In this document: positions 27,465-35,963 of the stretch, piece after piece | Numbering within the stretch: the first letter of the stretch is position 1 | Layout: every line of letters begins with the position of its first letter | IMG/VR virus record: IMGVR_UViG_3300035670_012166 | Coordinates: 56,182 to 120,181 of that record | Length of the DNA stretch: 64,000 nucleotides | Reading direction: 5' to 3' (one strand) | Origin: a virus | The notes under the pieces: model-generated | Database searches by the model: none | What the model was told of the DNA's origin: nothing | Seen by the model: the letters and a program-made list of their open reading frames with translations, nothing else | Translations under genes and position numbers: made by a program

Positions 27465-28007
27465 ATGCAAAACTATTTAAGTTTTCATCTTCATTGCGAA
27501 GATGAATCTATGTATGAACAATTACCCGATAATTCTTTGATTTTGAGCTTTACTATACCAGGTAGACCATCAACTAAGAAAACTTCTCAAAGAGTGGTAA
27601 GAAGAGGCAAATATACCAAAATTTTACCATCTGCTTTGTATGAGAGGTATGAATTACATTGCAAAGAATATTGTGAATTTTTCTGGTCAAAATTTAATCT
27701 AAAGCCTATTGATTTTGGTATTGGAATTAAACTTAAAGTTTATCTTGATTCTTGGATTGTTGGTGATGAATGTGGATATCAACAAGCTCACGGAGATATT
27801 ATTCAAAAACACGGAATTATTGCAGATGATATGTGGATTCATTGGTTAGACAGAGATTCTCATATGATTAATTACGATAAAGAAAATCCTCGTGTTGAAG
27901 TGGAAATTTACAGATATAGACATCCAAAAGAACAATTCAGAAATGAGAAATTGGAAAAGGAAGCTATCAAAGAAGCAAAGAAAAAAAATAAAACAATCAA
28001 GGAATAG
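27465..28007 (+). CDS. RusA-like crossover junction endonuclease
   Basis: A 180-residue protein. SFTIPGRPSTKKTSQR near residue 30, SALYERYE, and the later region GYQQAHGDIIQKHGIIADDMWIH correspond to the order of RusA-family motifs: an N-terminal G-x-P-x-x-K strand and the Asp-rich D-x-x-x-K ... DD active site. The usual DxDN is altered to AHGD, so catalysis is less certain than for the second RusA-like gene at 54121. RusA resolves Holliday junctions as a dimer. The last 20 residues are a Lys-rich tail. Confidence 0.55.
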   Translation: MQNYLSFHLHCEDESMYEQLPDNSLILSFTIPGRPSTKKTSQRVVRRGKYTKILPSALYERYELHCKEYCEFFWSKFNLKPIDFGIGIKLKVYLDSWIVGDECGYQQAHGDIIQKHGIIADDMWIHWLDRDSHMINYDKENPRVEVEIYRYRHPKEQFRNEKLEKEAIKEAKKKNKTIKE

Positions 28008-28010
28008 CTT

Positions 28011-28292
28011 ATGAGCAATATTATAATTGTTGATTTTAGAGACAATGAAGACTTTGAAAATCACCCTTATATATCATATTTAAAACAAACTTTAAATATG
28101 ATTTCTTATCTTGAAGAAGCTGCTGAATTATGGAAACTTAATGATTTCTTTGTTGAATGTGTTTCTGATTATTTGCAAATTAAAAGAGAAAGAGTTTTTA
28201 TCACTAGACTTTGGGATATACCTATAGATTTATCTTCTAATAGAGTGGGAATAATTACTAGTCAATCTTTTTTCCCAATAATTAAGACATAA
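28011..28292 (+). CDS. Hypothetical small protein
   Basis: A 93-residue protein starting MSNIIIVDFRDNEDF, 3 nt after the RusA-like gene and followed by a terminator. The C-terminal half is beta-like (VFITRLWDIPIDL). No family recognised. Confidence 0.65.
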   Translation: MSNIIIVDFRDNEDFENHPYISYLKQTLNMISYLEEAAELWKLNDFFVECVSDYLQIKRERVFITRLWDIPIDLSSNRVGIITSQSFFPIIKT

Positions 28293-28321
28293 AAAAAGCA
28301 GGCTTTGCAGCCTGCTTTTTT
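28291..28321. terminator. Bidirectional terminator
   Basis: A stem GCAGGCT / AGCCTGC with loop TTGC, flanked by A and T runs, between convergent genes. Its core GGCTTTGCAGCC is also found in the terminator at 36176. Confidence 0.88.
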
Positions 28322-28334
28322 GTTTGATTGTAAA

Positions 28335-28664
28335 TTATGAATTAGCTACGATGTAATGTGGCTCAGTATCAGTAATTGTAAACTCACCAGAAACACCAAG
28401 TGGAGTTACAATTTCCTTCATACGATCTTGAAGAGCAGAAGTATTTTCTGTAAGTGCCTCATTAAGAACACTCAATCGCTCTTGTGCCTGTTGCAATTGA
28501 GAAGCATACTGTTGCGCTACAGTAACAAACTCAAGAACATCTGACTTTTGAGCCTTAAGCTCAAGAATTGATTGTCGCATAGAAACCAACTCAAGATACT
28601 CATCATGAGAAATACTTGGTTGCTCCTCGCTTACTACAGCTGTTACGTCTGTGGACTCGTCCAT
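28335..28664 (-). CDS. Hypothetical coiled-coil protein
   Basis: A 109-residue protein with a coiled coil at about 25-85 and a short beta-like end (GEFTITDTEPHYIV). AAGGA precedes the start, and codon use is less AT-rich, like the gp32-like gene, suggesting strong expression. It has its own long 5' region and terminator. Function unknown. Confidence 0.7.
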   Translation of the reverse strand: MDESTDVTAVVSEEQPSISHDEYLELVSMRQSILELKAQKSDVLEFVTVAQQYASQLQQAQERLSVLNEALTENTSALQDRMKEIVTPLGVSGEFTITDTEPHYIVANS

Positions 28665-28789
28665 TTGATATATATCCTTTTGATCAATTGATCTGTAATT
28701 ATCATACCTTGAATTTTTATTTTGTCAACTCTTGATACTAAGAAGTTGATGAGGTATTATCAAATATCTTTATACAAAAAGTTGAAGTT

Positions 28790-29479
28790 ATGAATACAAT
28801 TTTCTTAAGTCCATCTGACCTAGCATTCTTGTTCGATGATAGTCCTTGGGGATTTCATCAAAAGTACAATCAAGGAATCAAAAGACCTCCTGTAATTATT
28901 CCTCGTATTTTCACTGTAATTGACACACTTACTAAAGTTTGTTGTGAAAATAAAAATATGAAGGAATTTGACCCATCATTTCCAGATGCCATATTGACTG
29001 GAGCAGATCAATGGATCAAGAGTAAGCCTATAAGTAATCCTGATTATCCAGATTATGAAGTTGTATTACGTGGAAAAATTGATGGAGTTTTGAAATTTGC
29101 TGATGGATTTCATTCAGTAATTGATTTTAAAACTTGTGAAATTCAAGAAAAAACTTTGCAAAAATATGTGCGTCAATTATCTTGTTATAGCTATGCTCTT
29201 TTAAATCCAAATTCAGCATCAGATTATAGTGTTATGATAAATGACAAAATTGGTTTATTTGTTTATGAACCCACTAAGTTTTCTATTGGTGGTGATGGTT
29301 CTGCTAATTTAGGTGGGAAACTCAAGTATTTAGAATACAAACTTGACCTCGATGGTTTCACTAAATTTATAATTAATCAAGTAATTCCATTAATTGCTGG
29401 TAAAGAACCAAAGCCAACTGATGATGATCCTTGCTGGGTTTATATGAAACAATTTGGTTTTGAATACGAAGAAGAATAA
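28790..29479 (+). CDS. PD-(D/E)XK nuclease (RecB/Cas4-like)
   Basis: A 229-residue protein. The nuclease core is LRGKIDGVLKF ... HSVIDFKTCE (about 97-120), giving the D-x(n)-D-x-K catalytic set, followed by the QLSCYSYALL helix (Q-x3-Y pattern) of the RecB/Cas4/lambda exonuclease group. The N-terminus LSPSDLAFLFDDSPWGFHQKY is typical of the PDDEXK_1 family. It probably acts on DNA ends in phage recombination or host DNA breakdown. A TATACA box lies 12 nt before the ATG. Confidence 0.82.
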   Translation: MNTIFLSPSDLAFLFDDSPWGFHQKYNQGIKRPPVIIPRIFTVIDTLTKVCCENKNMKEFDPSFPDAILTGADQWIKSKPISNPDYPDYEVVLRGKIDGVLKFADGFHSVIDFKTCEIQEKTLQKYVRQLSCYSYALLNPNSASDYSVMINDKIGLFVYEPTKFSIGGDGSANLGGKLKYLEYKLDLDGFTKFIINQVIPLIAGKEPKPTDDDPCWVYMKQFGFEYEEE

Positions 29480-29483
29480 TAAG

Positions 29484-29515
29484 AAAAAGGAATTGCAAGG
29501 AAGCAATTCCTTTTT
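29484..29515 (+). terminator. Terminator after PD-(D/E)XK gene
   Basis: A 13-bp stem GAAAAAGGAATTGC-type / GCAATTCCTTTTT with loop AAGGAA and a T run. Confidence 0.85.
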
Positions 29516-29520
29516 TGTTG

Positions 29521-29532
29521 TAAATAAATGAT
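29521..29532 (+). promoter_or_regulatory. Predicted leaderless promoter of the 29533 gene
   Basis: TAAATA at 29521-29526 lies 6 nt before the ATG, directly after a terminator. Confidence 0.3.
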
Positions 29533-30501
29533 ATGAAATCTGCAAATAAAGTATTATATAATCATCGTATAGCACAATCTAAAGAATCGTGGGAAACGGA
29601 TTTTCTTTCCAAAATTAAAAATGGTAATGATTTATTGTATTTAGCAGCTACTAAACTTTATGGCGCAGGAGAAGAAAGTTATAAAGATTTCTATACCCCG
29701 CAAAATAAAAGTGCATTAATTGCTAAAATAAAAGAAATTGCTACTTCGCCATATAACCAAAGATGGCATAAAAACTTTGAGCAAAATATAGATGCAGCAA
29801 TTTCACAACTAGATAAAGAAATAGCTAAAAATAAAACAACCAAACCTGAAAAAGAAATAGATACCAATCCATCTTTTGGTAGTGGCTCAAGAACAACAAT
29901 ACCAGGTATGGCTACACCTTCAGTTGCTCCAGAAATTACTACTGGGACATTTGATGAAAGTCCTGATGACACTGAAGAAGATAAACAATCATCTACAGCT
30001 GCAAAACTAATAGTTGCTGATATTAAAAATCTTATGAAATCTGCAGATAGTGATCAAAATAATTTTGTAAGAAACTTTTACAAATTGAAAGAACCAATTG
30101 ATAAAAAAATTGCTGAACAAAAAGATTCTTTTTTAACTAAAAATCCTAACGATATGATATCGATCAATAGATGGTTAGAAAAACTTAATGATCTATACAT
30201 AAAGATACAATCTCCTACAGGAGCTCATAAAGCAGGAAAAACATATTTTGTAACTGATTACAATACTGCATTTGATGATTTAAGAAATACATTATTATAT
30301 CCTGAATATTACGAAGCTGATGAAGCGAAAGCCATTATAAAAATTATTCAAAAAAACTTCTTGAATAAATATCCAAACAATACTGATATTGCTGGACAAA
30401 ATGGTGAGAGAATTAAAGAATTCAATACCTTAATAAATAAATACAACGATAAATGGGGAACTAACTTACCAAAGTTAGTTTATATGATAAGAAATGCCTA
30501 A
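29533..30501 (+). CDS. Hypothetical protein with low-complexity linker
   Basis: A 322-residue protein. Helical N-terminal part (1-105), a Thr/Pro/Ser/Glu linker (about 105-160), and a helical C-terminal part (about 160-322). The plan is like that of the 4737 gene product and suits a virion or injected protein. Its stop overlaps the next small gene. Confidence 0.65.
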   Translation: MKSANKVLYNHRIAQSKESWETDFLSKIKNGNDLLYLAATKLYGAGEESYKDFYTPQNKSALIAKIKEIATSPYNQRWHKNFEQNIDAAISQLDKEIAKNKTTKPEKEIDTNPSFGSGSRTTIPGMATPSVAPEITTGTFDESPDDTEEDKQSSTAAKLIVADIKNLMKSADSDQNNFVRNFYKLKEPIDKKIAEQKDSFLTKNPNDMISINRWLEKLNDLYIKIQSPTGAHKAGKTYFVTDYNTAFDDLRNTLLYPEYYEADEAKAIIKIIQKNFLNKYPNNTDIAGQNGERIKEFNTLINKYNDKWGTNLPKLVYMIRNA

Positions 30502-30667
30502 AGTAGTACACGATCTGGTTGATAAATTATTAGCAGATCCTGATTTTTATCCAGAAAAATCTGAAGAAGATAGAGAATCAACAGCTTGGGCAATAGCATA
30601 TTCTAAACAAAAGAAAAAATCATTCAATCTCAAAGATTACAAAATAGCAAAAAACCAGACAAGTTAG
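30494..30667 (+). CDS. Small basic protein
   Basis: A 57-residue protein starting MPKVVHDLVDKLL and containing ESTAWAIAYSKQKKK. It overlaps the previous gene by 8 nt, and its last codons form the 5' arm of a terminator. Short proteins with an 'AWAIAYSK' helix seem recurrent near phage structural genes, but I cannot name the family. Confidence 0.6.
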   Translation: MPKVVHDLVDKLLADPDFYPEKSEEDRESTAWAIAYSKQKKKSFNLKDYKIAKNQTS

Positions 30668-30678
30668 TCTGGTTTTTT
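30650..30678 (+). terminator. Terminator overlapping the 30494 gene end
   Basis: An 11-bp stem AAAAACCAGAC / GTCTGGTTTTT with loop AAGTTA. Confidence 0.85.
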
Positions 30679-30681
30679 ATT

Positions 30682-30693
30682 TATAATATTTTT
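30682..30693 (+). promoter_or_regulatory. Predicted leaderless promoter of the glycosyltransferase gene
   Basis: A perfect TATAAT at 30682-30687 lies 6 nt before the ATG at 30694, directly downstream of a terminator; no ribosome site is present. Confidence 0.5.
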
Positions 30694-31401
30694 ATGACAA
30701 AACTTAGTCTTATAATGCTCACAAATACTGTAAACGATGAAATTTACAGAATGACACAAAATGCACTTGATTCTTTACATAATTCAATAGGATCTGAAGA
30801 ATTCAATATAGTTTTAGTAGAATCTAACAAAGATATCAATTGGGACTATAAACACGTTAATTTTTACCTCAAGCCACCAGTTGATTTCAATTACAATACA
30901 TACTTAAATATTGCAATTGAAAATTGTGATTCGGAATACATTGGTGTTGTCAATAATGATGTAAATTTTCACAATGATTGGTGGGTAAAAATGGAAGCTG
31001 CAATTATCAAACATAATTTAGATACAGCTTCGCCAAGATCACCTACAGAGCAAAATGGCATTGTGCCAAGAGCTGAAATCAAACATAGATTTACACCTGA
31101 AACGATGGTAAGAGTAGGCTTTGATTTGATTATTAACTTTTGTGGATGGTGTTGGGTAATGAAAAGAGAAGTGAAAGATTGGTTGTTTCCATTAGATGAA
31201 CAATTTTCTTTCTTCTTTCAAGACAATGACATTATTATGAGATTGCAAGAAAAAGGCTGCAAACACGGGATGGTTGCAGCTTCTAAAGTGGATCATTATG
31301 GGCAGAGATCTCACAGAACATTTAAAAATGAAGAAGAATGGATGAAAAATACATTTGCTTTAGAAAAGAATTTTATAGAAAAATGGAGGCATCGAATGTG
31401 A
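30694..31401 (+). CDS. Glycosyltransferase family 2
   Basis: A 235-residue GT-A enzyme. LSLIMLTNTVND at the N-terminus is the nucleotide-binding strand; NIAIENCDSEYIGVVNNDVNF (in two pieces) holds the D-x-D-like NND metal motif (about 85); LDEQFSFFFQDNDIIMRLQ near 170-190 is the catalytic ED/DxD-type region. It would transfer a sugar to phage DNA, a virion protein or host surface; the acceptor is unknown. Three other sugar-related genes are in the window (31417, 50521, 52934). Confidence 0.85.
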   Translation: MTKLSLIMLTNTVNDEIYRMTQNALDSLHNSIGSEEFNIVLVESNKDINWDYKHVNFYLKPPVDFNYNTYLNIAIENCDSEYIGVVNNDVNFHNDWWVKMEAAIIKHNLDTASPRSPTEQNGIVPRAEIKHRFTPETMVRVGFDLIINFCGWCWVMKREVKDWLFPLDEQFSFFFQDNDIIMRLQEKGCKHGMVAASKVDHYGQRSHRTFKNEEEWMKNTFALEKNFIEKWRHRM

Positions 31402-31412
31402 TGCCTCCATTT
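31381..31412. terminator. Bidirectional terminator
   Basis: A 13-bp stem AAATGGAGGCATC / GATGCCTCCATTT with loop GAATGT between convergent genes. Confidence 0.88.
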
Positions 31413-31416
31413 TTAT

Positions 31417-32334
31417 TTACTTATTCAATAAAGATAATTCTTTAACTACGTGTTCAGCTAGAGCTTTAGTAGTGTTGTACTTTACAAAATGCTCCATCAT
31501 TTCAGATTGCAAATATTCATAATTTGCATCTAACCACTTACTTTCATTTTTCTCAAAGAAAATAACTTTTGTAAGAAGAGCTTTTGGAAATCTCATCATT
31601 GCATAACGTGGGCAATTAGCAATGTCAGGAAAAAGAGGAATACATCCATTACCCATAATTTCATAATGCCTTAGACAATCCCATCCTGCTTTTTGGGTAG
31701 TGTAAGCATATTTTGAAAATTGATAATCTTGGTAATATTCTGCCTCTGTGTTGAAAACATAGGTCTTTTTATCTCTTGGATCACTATAAGCAATTCTGCG
31801 CTCTTTCTTTTGGCCATTATTAGTTTTATGTGTCGGGAATGCAAAACTAATTGGAAGAACAAACTGCATATATTCCTGAAGATGAGCTTGACGTTGATCA
31901 GGATATAATTCTCTCTTGAAATAAATTACCCCATCCTTAATTCGCTCTTCATTAAAGGCATTTGTATCTTCGCCATCTACAAAAATGATTTTCTTCTTAT
32001 CATAATTTTCTAGAACTAATTGAAGATGATCTTGACAACGCCAAATACTTCCATAAATTACATAATCAAAATACTTGTTGCGAATCTTTTTTGTAATATC
32101 ATCACGGTCAGCATTGTCAGAAGTAATATTTCTGCAAATTGTAAAGCCCTTACCATACTCTGTGGCTAATTGCTCATCAGAATAATCTGAATATAGGTGA
32201 AATCTCTTATTGCAGTCAACTACATCATCACCAAAAAGTTCTTTAAGACCAAGAAGCAAACAGTCATCTTGGTAATCAGTCAACCAGGGAAATTGCTGGG
32301 ACCTTTGATTTCCAGAAATATATAAAATCTTCAT
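31417..32334 (-). CDS. Glycosyltransferase-like (GT-B/exostosin-type) protein
   Basis: A 305-residue protein from the ATG at 32334. KILYISGNQRSQ is a Rossmann-like N-terminus. The C-terminal GWDCLRHYEIMGNGCIPLFPDI (given as two pieces, about 220-242) matches the conserved 'R-x-Y-E-x-x-x-x-G-C-I-P' donor-site motif of exostosin/GT-B glycosyltransferases. Convergent to the GT2 gene with a shared terminator. Acceptor unknown. Confidence 0.65.
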   Translation of the reverse strand: MKILYISGNQRSQQFPWLTDYQDDCLLLGLKELFGDDVVDCNKRFHLYSDYSDEQLATEYGKGFTICRNITSDNADRDDITKKIRNKYFDYVIYGSIWRCQDHLQLVLENYDKKKIIFVDGEDTNAFNEERIKDGVIYFKRELYPDQRQAHLQEYMQFVLPISFAFPTHKTNNGQKKERRIAYSDPRDKKTYVFNTEAEYYQDYQFSKYAYTTQKAGWDCLRHYEIMGNGCIPLFPDIANCPRYAMMRFPKALLTKVIFFEKNESKWLDANYEYLQSEMMEHFVKYNTTKALAEHVVKELSLLNK

Positions 32335-32346
32335 AAAAATATTGTA
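32335..32346 (-). promoter_or_regulatory. Predicted leaderless promoter of the 32334 gene
   Basis: Minus-strand TGTACAAT box (TACAAT 32346-32341) 6 nt before the ATG at 32334. Confidence 0.45.
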
Positions 32347-32361
32347 CACTCCGAAGCAGAA

Positions 32362-32916
32362 TTACGCTCTAACTTCAATTGTACATTTTATATCAACTTC
32401 ATAATTAATGCAAATTTCTGCTAATTTTTTAAGAAGATTTAACTGACCAATCATTATAAGATTGGATGGTTCAGGCCTAGATACTGAAATTAATTCAAGT
32501 CCTGCCTCAATCCTTTTGAGAATTGAAACAGGATTATAAGACCTATCTGGTTTTATATCTAAGGTGTAAAACATTGGCAAAATATAATCATTGGTAATTT
32601 CTATTTTGTCTACACCATCTTGAAGATCACATTTGAATAATTGAAAGCTATAAGCTACACAAGATTGATCTTCTATTATGTATTCAATGCAATATTCGTG
32701 ATCGTAATTTAATTCATAATTAAATTGGTTTTCATTTAAGATCTCTTGCCATTGAGATAAAGTCCTTCTGTTGTTCAATTCAATTAAATCTTGTAATAAA
32801 ACAAGCATTATTGATTTGTAATTGGAAGGTGGAATAACTTGGCCTTTCCACAACACATTTTCAGGTTTAGGATGATTTTTGATATCTGGCTGGAAAACTA
32901 AAAGCCTATAACTCAT
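32362..32916 (-). CDS. Hypothetical protein
   Basis: A 184-residue mixed alpha/beta acidic protein beginning MSYRLLVFQPDIKNHP. No family recognised. It precedes the glycosyltransferase-like gene but has its own promoter and so may be separate. Confidence 0.65.
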   Translation of the reverse strand: MSYRLLVFQPDIKNHPKPENVLWKGQVIPPSNYKSIMLVLLQDLIELNNRRTLSQWQEILNENQFNYELNYDHEYCIEYIIEDQSCVAYSFQLFKCDLQDGVDKIEITNDYILPMFYTLDIKPDRSYNPVSILKRIEAGLELISVSRPEPSNLIMIGQLNLLKKLAEICINYEVDIKCTIEVRA

Positions 32917-32928
32917 AATCTAATTTTA
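32917..32928 (-). promoter_or_regulatory. Predicted leaderless promoter of the 32916 gene
   Basis: Minus-strand extended box TGTAAAAT (TAAAAT 32928-32923) 6 nt before the ATG at 32916. Confidence 0.45.
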
Positions 32929-32935
32929 CATTAGA

Positions 32936-33406
32936 TTATTCTTGATCAATTAATTTCTCATAAGTTTCAAAAAATTCTTGAGAAGCAATCCTGTATACCT
33001 CAGTGTAACTAGGAGATGGAGAAACAATATAATCACCAGGTTTCAGTGACATCAATCTGCCCCATTTTGCTACAAATTCTAGTTCTGATCCATAATATCT
33101 GCAAGCAATAATTTTACCTTTAGGAATATAAACTGCACCTTGGTCATAATAATAGAAAAATTTATATCTACTAAAAAGCATATCACAGGGAACAATATAT
33201 TCTTCTTGACATTCTGTTTGTAAATTTTTCACTACAAAATCGCCTTCTTTTGCATAATTTGTAGTTTCTAATCCATCTGCAGTCCAAGTTTCTATATATT
33301 GATTTTTGGTAGCAGGATAAGCATAAATTAAACAAGTTTTAAAATACTCTTGTCCATTATCTCTTATTTCAGGAAAGAAATAAGAGTATGCTTCCTCTTG
33401 TGTCAT
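32936..33406 (-). CDS. Hypothetical protein with two GDY/GDF repeats
   Basis: A 156-residue protein. Two similar segments, AKEGDFVVKNLQ (about 52) and KPGDYIVSPS (about 128), each follow a tryptophan/leucine strand, resembling small PGDYG-type beta domains. Starts at the stop of the upstream MWY gene. Function unknown. Confidence 0.6.
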   Translation of the reverse strand: MTQEEAYSYFFPEIRDNGQEYFKTCLIYAYPATKNQYIETWTADGLETTNYAKEGDFVVKNLQTECQEEYIVPCDMLFSRYKFFYYYDQGAVYIPKGKIIACRYYGSELEFVAKWGRLMSLKPGDYIVSPSPSYTEVYRIASQEFFETYEKLIDQE

Positions 33407-34251
33407 TAGGATTCAAGCAATTGTTCGATATTGAAAAGATTAGTCCCAATATCTTTCAAATTCATATATATTTCTGTTAGCTTTTTTACTTGTTCTTCTG
33501 GAAGATTATTAGGATTTTCAGCTGTGTTTACTATACGATAATTTTCATCATAACTGCTTTTAACATTCCCAATTACAGAAGAAATATAACTTTGCATATC
33601 ATCTAAATTTCTAGATATTTCATCTACATTTAATTCTGATAATTTTGAAATTACATCAGAATATTTATCCGAAGATGCAGTAGATTCATCGCCATATTCA
33701 ACTTCTGTTCCTCTTCTGATATCCAGTTCATCACGGGTTATATCATTTGCTTTAAGCCAATCTAATTGTTGTCTAGTAGGATTAGTGTAAATTGTTGCAT
33801 TAGCTCTACCATTATTTAGATTTATTCTCATTGCACCAGTAAGTTCAGAAAGTACGTGTCTATCAGATCTATCTTTTAATGCTTCTGGATTCACACCTAA
33901 TCTTGATAATAAATATTTATCAAACATTACGTGAGATCTTAAATTAGGAGTGACAGAACCATCAGGCATTACATAAAATGCTTCATATGGTGTGCTAAAA
34001 TGTGTGTGGGTTTCTCTTGATCCACTAACCCAAGGACTAGATTGATCAAATTCAGACATAATTTTAGAAATTTCTGTATTGATTGCAGACACCATTTCTT
34101 CTTCAGATCCATATTTTTCAATCAATTTTCTTTTAATTGTATCTGCATCATCAGTTGCTAGATCTACATATGATTTAGAACGAAGCTCATTTTGAATAAT
34201 TTGCTCTGCTTCTTCTTTAGAAATTGCTTGTTTAATGAATGAATACCACAT
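33406..34251 (-). CDS. MWY-start protein of unknown function
   Basis: A 281-residue protein. I start it at ATG 34251 (MWYSFIKQAISKEEAEQ) because the frame further upstream is the terminator hairpin of the previous gene and because four other proteins in the window start with the same Met-Trp-Tyr. Central segment NGRANATIYTNPTRQQLDWLK (in parts) looks like a small conserved phage domain. C-terminal third is helical. It may be virion-associated like the other MWY proteins (inference). Confidence 0.65.
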   Translation of the reverse strand: MWYSFIKQAISKEEAEQIIQNELRSKSYVDLATDDADTIKRKLIEKYGSEEEMVSAINTEISKIMSEFDQSSPWVSGSRETHTHFSTPYEAFYVMPDGSVTPNLRSHVMFDKYLLSRLGVNPEALKDRSDRHVLSELTGAMRINLNNGRANATIYTNPTRQQLDWLKANDITRDELDIRRGTEVEYGDESTASSDKYSDVISKLSELNVDEISRNLDDMQSYISSVIGNVKSSYDENYRIVNTAENPNNLPEEQVKKLTEIYMNLKDIGTNLFNIEQLLES

Positions 34252-34263
34252 AATTTTAATATA
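34252..34263 (-). promoter_or_regulatory. Predicted leaderless promoter of the 34251 MWY gene
   Basis: Minus-strand TATATT (34263-34258) 6 nt before the ATG, directly after a terminator. Confidence 0.4.
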
Positions 34264-34271
34264 CTGGACAA

Positions 34272-34302
34272 AAGAAAAAAGACCCTGATTATTCAGGGTC
34301 TT
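34272..34302 (-). terminator. Terminator after the 34289 gene
   Basis: A 10-bp stem AAGACCCTGA / TCAGGGTCTT with a 4-nt loop, and a T run on the minus strand. Confidence 0.85.
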
Positions 34303-34843
34303 CATTGAAATCAAATTTTTGTTGTCCAGATAACAAGCTATCTAATTTTTCACCAGTATTATAGCCATAATTCATAATATTTTTAAAAGACTGTAAATCT
34401 TTATTGGACAAATCTAAATTGAAATGCTTTACTACTGCCTTGATATTTTCTTCCATTTCTTCTGGTGTAAATATTGAATTGTGAACAGCAAACATTCCAC
34501 TATCAATTCCTAAGCTGTAAGACTCAGGGCCAAAATTAAACTTATCATAAAGTAAATGTCTATAAGATCCACCTTCTTTATAATGATTTTCAAAAATCAT
34601 ATTAGTGATATGAAAAAACAACAAAAGCTGATTATCAGCTTCAAGAGAATTAAAATATTCTTTTGCTTTTTGCTTGTATTGATCAAGAGCTTTTTCTTGT
34701 GCATCTAAAAATTCGTTGTATTCTTTAGAGGCTAAAAAATCAGAATATTTTTTATAAGCTTTTCCGTTGATATCTGGCATTGGATTACCTGTACTTTCTC
34801 TTATAGAATCTTCTTTTCTTTGTCTAATTTCTTCCCAGTTCAT
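34289..34843 (-). CDS. Hypothetical protein
   Basis: A 184-residue acidic, mostly helical protein (MNWEEIRQRKEDSIRE). Its end overlaps a terminator stem. It starts right after the FeoA-like gene, so probably shares its transcript. No recognised family. Confidence 0.65.
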   Translation of the reverse strand: MNWEEIRQRKEDSIRESTGNPMPDINGKAYKKYSDFLASKEYNEFLDAQEKALDQYKQKAKEYFNSLEADNQLLLFFHITNMIFENHYKEGGSYRHLLYDKFNFGPESYSLGIDSGMFAVHNSIFTPEEMEENIKAVVKHFNLDLSNKDLQSFKNIMNYGYNTGEKLDSLLSGQQKFDFNEDPE

Positions 34844-34844
34844 A

Positions 34845-35066
34845 TTAATCTTTTACAGGTTCAATATGAATACATTGGGCTTCTTCTTTTCTCAAACCAA
34901 TATGACTTTCTCTACAATTCACTACCATCATATCTGAATGTTGTTTATTAAGAATTGTTATTTTACATCCAGGATTAAAACCCATTTCAGAAAGTCTTGT
35001 TCTGACAGTCCCACAAATATGTTCAATTATGTAAGTATGACCAGCAGAACCATCAAATAATGTCAT
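34845..35066 (-). CDS. FeoA-like SH3-fold domain protein
   Basis: A 73-residue protein from ATG 35066; the longer frame to 35108 runs through a terminator hairpin. The sequence follows the FeoA pattern: IIEHICGT, then RTRLSEMGFNPGCKITIL, then VVNCRESHIGLRKEEAQCI. FeoA domains assist the FeoB ferrous-iron transporter or form the C-terminal domain of metal regulators such as DtxR. No feoB is in the window, so this phage version may modify host iron uptake or simply reuse the SH3-like fold. Confidence 0.7.
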   Translation of the reverse strand: MTLFDGSAGHTYIIEHICGTVRTRLSEMGFNPGCKITILNKQHSDMMVVNCRESHIGLRKEEAQCIHIEPVKD

Positions 35067-35081
35067 GTCATGTCCTAAAAA

Positions 35082-35109
35082 AATGAGCCTTTCAAAAGAA
35101 AGGCTCATT
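35082..35109 (-). terminator. Terminator after the 35114 gene
   Basis: A 12-bp stem AATGAGCCTTTC / GAAAGGCTCATT with loop AAAA and a T run on the minus strand. Confidence 0.88.
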
Positions 35110-35113
35110 GAAA

Positions 35114-35446
35114 TTAGTTGGATTCTTTCTTTTTAGGATTAACTTTCAAATATTCAACATCTTCCGATGGAAAATATGTGTTTTTTGAATTAACGGTTAC
35201 TTCAAATGAGTAAACCTTAAACTCTGGCTTACTTTTATATTCACCCATAAATCCACGCAAAATAATCATTGAACCTACATTAACTTCTTCCATCAAGAAA
35301 TCAACATCTACACAACCTTCAAATTTTGCTGAATAATATTTATTTGACCCAACTTCTTTAGCCCAAATATCTGCAAGCGTAGAAGATCTTTTTGTTTTTC
35401 GCAAAACAATTACAGATCGAGTCTCTGTGATTTTTGTTTTTATCAT
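35114..35446 (-). CDS. Hypothetical beta-rich (OB-like) protein
   Basis: A 110-residue protein with AAGGA before its start. Alternating strands (SVIVLRKTKR, YYSAKFEGCVDVDF, VGSMIILRGFMGEYK, FKVYSFEVTV) suggest an OB or similar barrel, perhaps nucleic-acid binding. Basic ends. No named family. Confidence 0.6.
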   Translation of the reverse strand: MIKTKITETRSVIVLRKTKRSSTLADIWAKEVGSNKYYSAKFEGCVDVDFLMEEVNVGSMIILRGFMGEYKSKPEFKVYSFEVTVNSKNTYFPSEDVEYLKVNPKKKESN

Positions 35447-35514
35447 TTCGGATTCCTTTTCGGTGTTCTTATTGAACAGTCATATAATATCATAGTGCTC
35501 AAAAGATTGCAATA

Positions 35515-35961
35515 CTACCACCACAATTCAAACCAAAGTTTAGAAAGATATTCTACTGCTAAACGAACATCATCAGTGAGCTTTTTTCTTTCTTCAATAT
35601 CTACTGAATTGAAATATTTATCTGTAGCATAATAATTTTCAAAAGCTCCAATGATAAATCTCAATTTTTCGTAATAAGATTCTTCAGTTTCACCATTTGC
35701 AATTCCATTATTCACTTCCATAAATCTTTTCAATCTAGGAATAATAAATAATGCCATAGAGCGATCTAAATGCCAAGTTTCTGTATCATCAAAACCATTC
35801 TCAAATCTTTGTTTTTTATGTCGCTCTAACTCAATAGTGCCATTTTTATAACACTCTTCAGCAACACTAAAGCAAATATTCTTAAGACCCTCTGGCTTTA
35901 TAGATAATTGCAAGTAGTCTTTTGATTTCTTCTGGGTCGATTTTGATTCTTTTTGGCTCAT
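35515..35961 (-). CDS. Hypothetical protein
   Basis: A 148-residue protein. The segment TETWHLDRSMALFIIPRLKRFMEV resembles a 'LDxxxAxFIxPRLKxF' helix seen in many phage hypothetical proteins. Helical throughout. Role unknown. Confidence 0.65.
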   Translation of the reverse strand: MSQKESKSTQKKSKDYLQLSIKPEGLKNICFSVAEECYKNGTIELERHKKQRFENGFDDTETWHLDRSMALFIIPRLKRFMEVNNGIANGETEESYYEKLRFIIGAFENYYATDKYFNSVDIEERKKLTDDVRLAVEYLSKLWFELWW

Positions 35962-35963
35962 CT

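Noticed and set aside
35067-35108. Longer N-terminus of the FeoA-like protein
   Set aside because: These codons are the arms of a perfect terminator hairpin of the previous gene.
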